In this document: in pieces, positions 11,804-13,167 of the stretch | Layout of the letters: each line of letters starts with the position of its first letter | Position numbering within the stretch: position 1 is the first letter of the stretch | Assembly: GCA_017936025.1 (NCBI GenBank) | Contig: JAGBGL010000179.1 | Coordinates: 1 to 13,167, forward strand | Direction of reading: 5' to 3' | From: Bacillota bacterium | Lineage (GTDB): Bacteria; Bacillota; Clostridia; Peptostreptococcales; Anaerovoracaceae | Length of the DNA stretch: 13,167 nt | The notes under the pieces: model-generated | The model's database searches: none | Told to the model about the DNA's origin: nothing | What the model saw: the letters and a program-made list of their open reading frames with translations, nothing else | Program-made: the position numbers and the translations under genes

Positions 11804-11838
11804 CTAATTATTTACAAAGCAACAAATTATTTGCAAAG
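11801..11838 (-). repeat. 19-base tandem duplication at the ackA 3' end
   Basis: On the minus strand CTTTGCAAATAATTTGTTG (11838-11820) is followed directly by CTTTGTAAATAATTAGTTG (11819-11801), 17 of 19 identical. The first unit holds the ackA stop codon. The second unit supplies the first three bases of the rpmF -35 box (TTGACA). Confidence 0.8.
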
Positions 11839-13020
11839 TCTGTAAGTATCTCTAGCAATCATTAATTCTTCGTTTGTAGGGATCAGCATTACAGTTACTT
11901 TGGAGTCATCTCTGGAGATGATAGTTTCTTTACCTCTTACCTTGTTCTTAACCAGGTCAAGTTTGATTCCCAGGTTGCCCAGATCGTTACAGATGATGTC
12001 TCTCATAGCGATATCGTTTTCACCAACACCTGCTGTGAATACGATAGCGTCACATCCGTTCATTTCTGCGATGTAAGCACCGATGTAGAATCTTACTTTG
12101 TGAGCGAATGCTTTCAGTGCCAGCATAGCTCTTTCGTTTCCTTCTTCAGCTGCTGCTTCCAGATCTCTGAAGTCAGAGGATACGCCGGAGATACCCAGTA
12201 CGCCGGATTTCTTGTTCAGGATTTCGTTAGCTTCACCAGGAGCCAGACCTTCTTTTTCTCTGATGAATGTTACGATAGCAGGGTCGATGTCGCCGGATCT
12301 TGTACCCATTACCAGTCCCTGCAGTGGAGTCAGACCCATGGATGTATCCAGAACCTGTCCGCGTTTGATAGCTGTTACGGAAGCACCGTTACCCAGGTGG
12401 CAAGTGATGATCTTCAGATCTTTGATATCAACGTTCATGATATCAGCACATCTTTCAGCTACATATTTGTGAGAAGTTCCGTGGAAGCCGTATCTTCTGA
12501 TTCCGTATTTTTCATAGTATTCATAAGGAATAGCGTAGATGTAGGATTCTGGTGGCATTGTCTGATGGAATGCTGTATCGAATACACCTACCATTGGAGT
12601 GTTAGGCATCAGTTCCTGGCAAGCTGCGATACCCAGTAAGTTTGGTGGGTTGTGCAGAGGAGCCAGATCTACGCATTCTTCCAGAGCTGCGATTACGGAA
12701 TCATCGATTCTTACGGATTCAGCATATTTTTCACCAGCGTGTACTACTCTGTGACCTACTGCTCCGATTTCGCTCATGTCTTTAACTACACCGTGATCAG
12801 GATCTACCAGTGCATCCATAACGTGTCCGATAGCGTCTTTGTGGTCAGCCATTGGAGTTGTTAATTTGAACTTGTCCTGTCCGATTTTTTCGTGAGTGAT
12901 TGTAGAACCTTCGATACCGATTCTTTCAACCAGACCTTTACATTCTAATACTTCGTTTGTCATATCAAGTACCTGGTACTTCAGGGAAGAAGAACCACAG
13001 TTGATAACTAATACTTTCAT
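11827..13020 (-). CDS. ackA: Acetate kinase
   Basis: AckA interconverts acetyl phosphate plus ADP with acetate plus ATP, the energy-yielding last step of acetate fermentation. The protein is 397 residues. All residues known from the archaeal enzyme fall at the same numbers: Asn7 (VINCGSSSLKYQ), Arg91 (GHRVVHAG), Asp148 (VFDTAFH), His180 (YGFHGTSH), Arg241 (MGTRSGD) and Glu384 (TNEE). The ASKHA phosphate and adenosine loops HLGNGAS (208-214) and FTAGVGEN (328-335) are intact. The start is ATG at 13020 with GGAGGG 7 bases upstream; an in-frame codon at 13035 would read through that site. It has its own promoter. pta, its usual partner, is not seen in the 147 bases upstream. Downstream is rpmF with its own promoter; I see no clear terminator after ackA, so some read-through into rpmF is likely. 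Confidence 0.98.
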   Translation of the reverse strand: MKVLVINCGSSSLKYQVLDMTNEVLECKGLVERIGIEGSTITHEKIGQDKFKLTTPMADHKDAIGHVMDALVDPDHGVVKDMSEIGAVGHRVVHAGEKYAESVRIDDSVIAALEECVDLAPLHNPPNLLGIAACQELMPNTPMVGVFDTAFHQTMPPESYIYAIPYEYYEKYGIRRYGFHGTSHKYVAERCADIMNVDIKDLKIITCHLGNGASVTAIKRGQVLDTSMGLTPLQGLVMGTRSGDIDPAIVTFIREKEGLAPGEANEILNKKSGVLGISGVSSDFRDLEAAAEEGNERAMLALKAFAHKVRFYIGAYIAEMNGCDAIVFTAGVGENDIAMRDIICNDLGNLGIKLDLVKNKVRGKETIISRDDSKVTVMLIPTNEELMIARDTYRLCK

Positions 13021-13063
13021 TACTATTCCCTCCATTTGTGAAATTTAATAATTAACCTTAACT

Positions 13064-13092
13064 ATTATAACTGTTTTACCTGCGACTTTCAA
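13064..13092 (-). promoter_or_regulatory. ackA promoter
   Basis: Minus-strand -35 TTGAAA (13092-13087) and perfect -10 TATAAT (13069-13064) are separated by 17 bases. The predicted start is about 13057, giving a leader of about 36 bases. The spacer contains GTCGC, which pairs with GCGAC at 13126-13122 farther upstream. Confidence 0.8.
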
Positions 13093-13167
13093 CCTTTTTG
13101 AATAAAGGGATGCATTACATAGTCGCTTTTTTTATATAAATCATTGCCCGCGATAATATTGTACATA

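Noticed and set aside
13082..13133. Plus-strand hairpin GCGACT/AGTCGC with seven T after it, upstream of ackA
   Set aside because: The stem is only six pairs with a 33-base loop and no plus-strand gene ends here. It could stop antisense transcription but cannot be supported further.
13089..13167. Minus-strand open frame of 25 codons reaching the right edge (ends in IQKG, stop)
   Set aside because: It overlaps the ackA -35 box, matches no family I know (not the Pta C-terminus), and a second frame is also open here, so chance is likely. Sequence beyond the edge is needed.
1..13167. Mobile elements, defence systems or CRISPR arrays
   Set aside because: No transposase, integrase, nuclease or evenly spaced repeats were found; all sizeable genes belong to conserved housekeeping families apart from the wall peptidase and the DUF4317 fragment.

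Overview
This window reads as chromosomal core-genome DNA of a low-to-moderate GC Gram-positive bacterium of the class Clostridia. The support is consensus sigma-A promoters with 16-17 base spacers, strong GGAGG ribosome binding sites, a Firmicutes-type LexA operator (GAAC-N4-GTTC) at recA, a DUF4317 protein (a family I associate with gut Clostridia), an FtsK/SpoIIIE translocase, and acetate kinase beside rpmF. The family could be Lachnospiraceae or Anaerovoracaceae, but the sequence alone does not settle that. There are ten recognisable protein genes, one of them cut by the left edge. I see no tRNA, rRNA, insertion sequence, phage gene or CRISPR array.

Left to right: the 5' end of a DUF4317 gene (1-151, minus); a recA terminator; recA (261-1358, minus) with its own promoter and LexA box; a 400-base recA-cinA spacer rich in structure (two opposed promoters, alternative pairing repeats, terminators); then a minus-strand operon transcribed ftsK -> rimO -> pgsA -> cinA (7602 down to 1762), with stop/start junctions TAAATG and TAATG and one hairpin before cinA. 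The divergent spacer 7603-7784 carries the promoters of ftsK and asd. asd (7785-8777, plus) ends in a strong terminator, followed by an unrecognised three-hairpin element with a duplicated 25-base palindrome that leads into dapA (8973-9851, plus). A shared terminator separates dapA from a convergent secreted four-SH3/NlpC-P60 protein (9890-11278, minus). Further right are rpmF for ribosomal protein L32 (11540-11722, minus), which appears to start with CTG, and ackA (11827-13020, minus), each with its own promoter.

Functionally, ftsK-rimO-pgsA-cinA next to recA is a compact version of the spoIIIE...pgsA-cinA-recA neighbourhood of Firmicutes (DNA translocation, ribosome modification, phosphatidylglycerol synthesis, pyridine nucleotide salvage, recombination/SOS). 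asd and dapA are consecutive steps of the diaminopimelate/lysine pathway that feeds the cell wall, and the adjacent SH3-NlpC/P60 protein probably acts on that wall. ackA makes ATP and acetate from acetyl phosphate.

The parts most worth a second look are non-coding: the asd-dapA three-hairpin leader, the structured recA-cinA spacer (candidate small RNA or recA leader), and the rpmF start region (CTG start, in-frame six-codon mini-ORF, missing DUF177 neighbour). Every gene start given here was chosen from the ribosome binding site. Several genes can be read open further upstream (recA, ftsK, dapA, the NlpC gene, ackA), but those longer forms would translate through the ribosome binding site or promoter.
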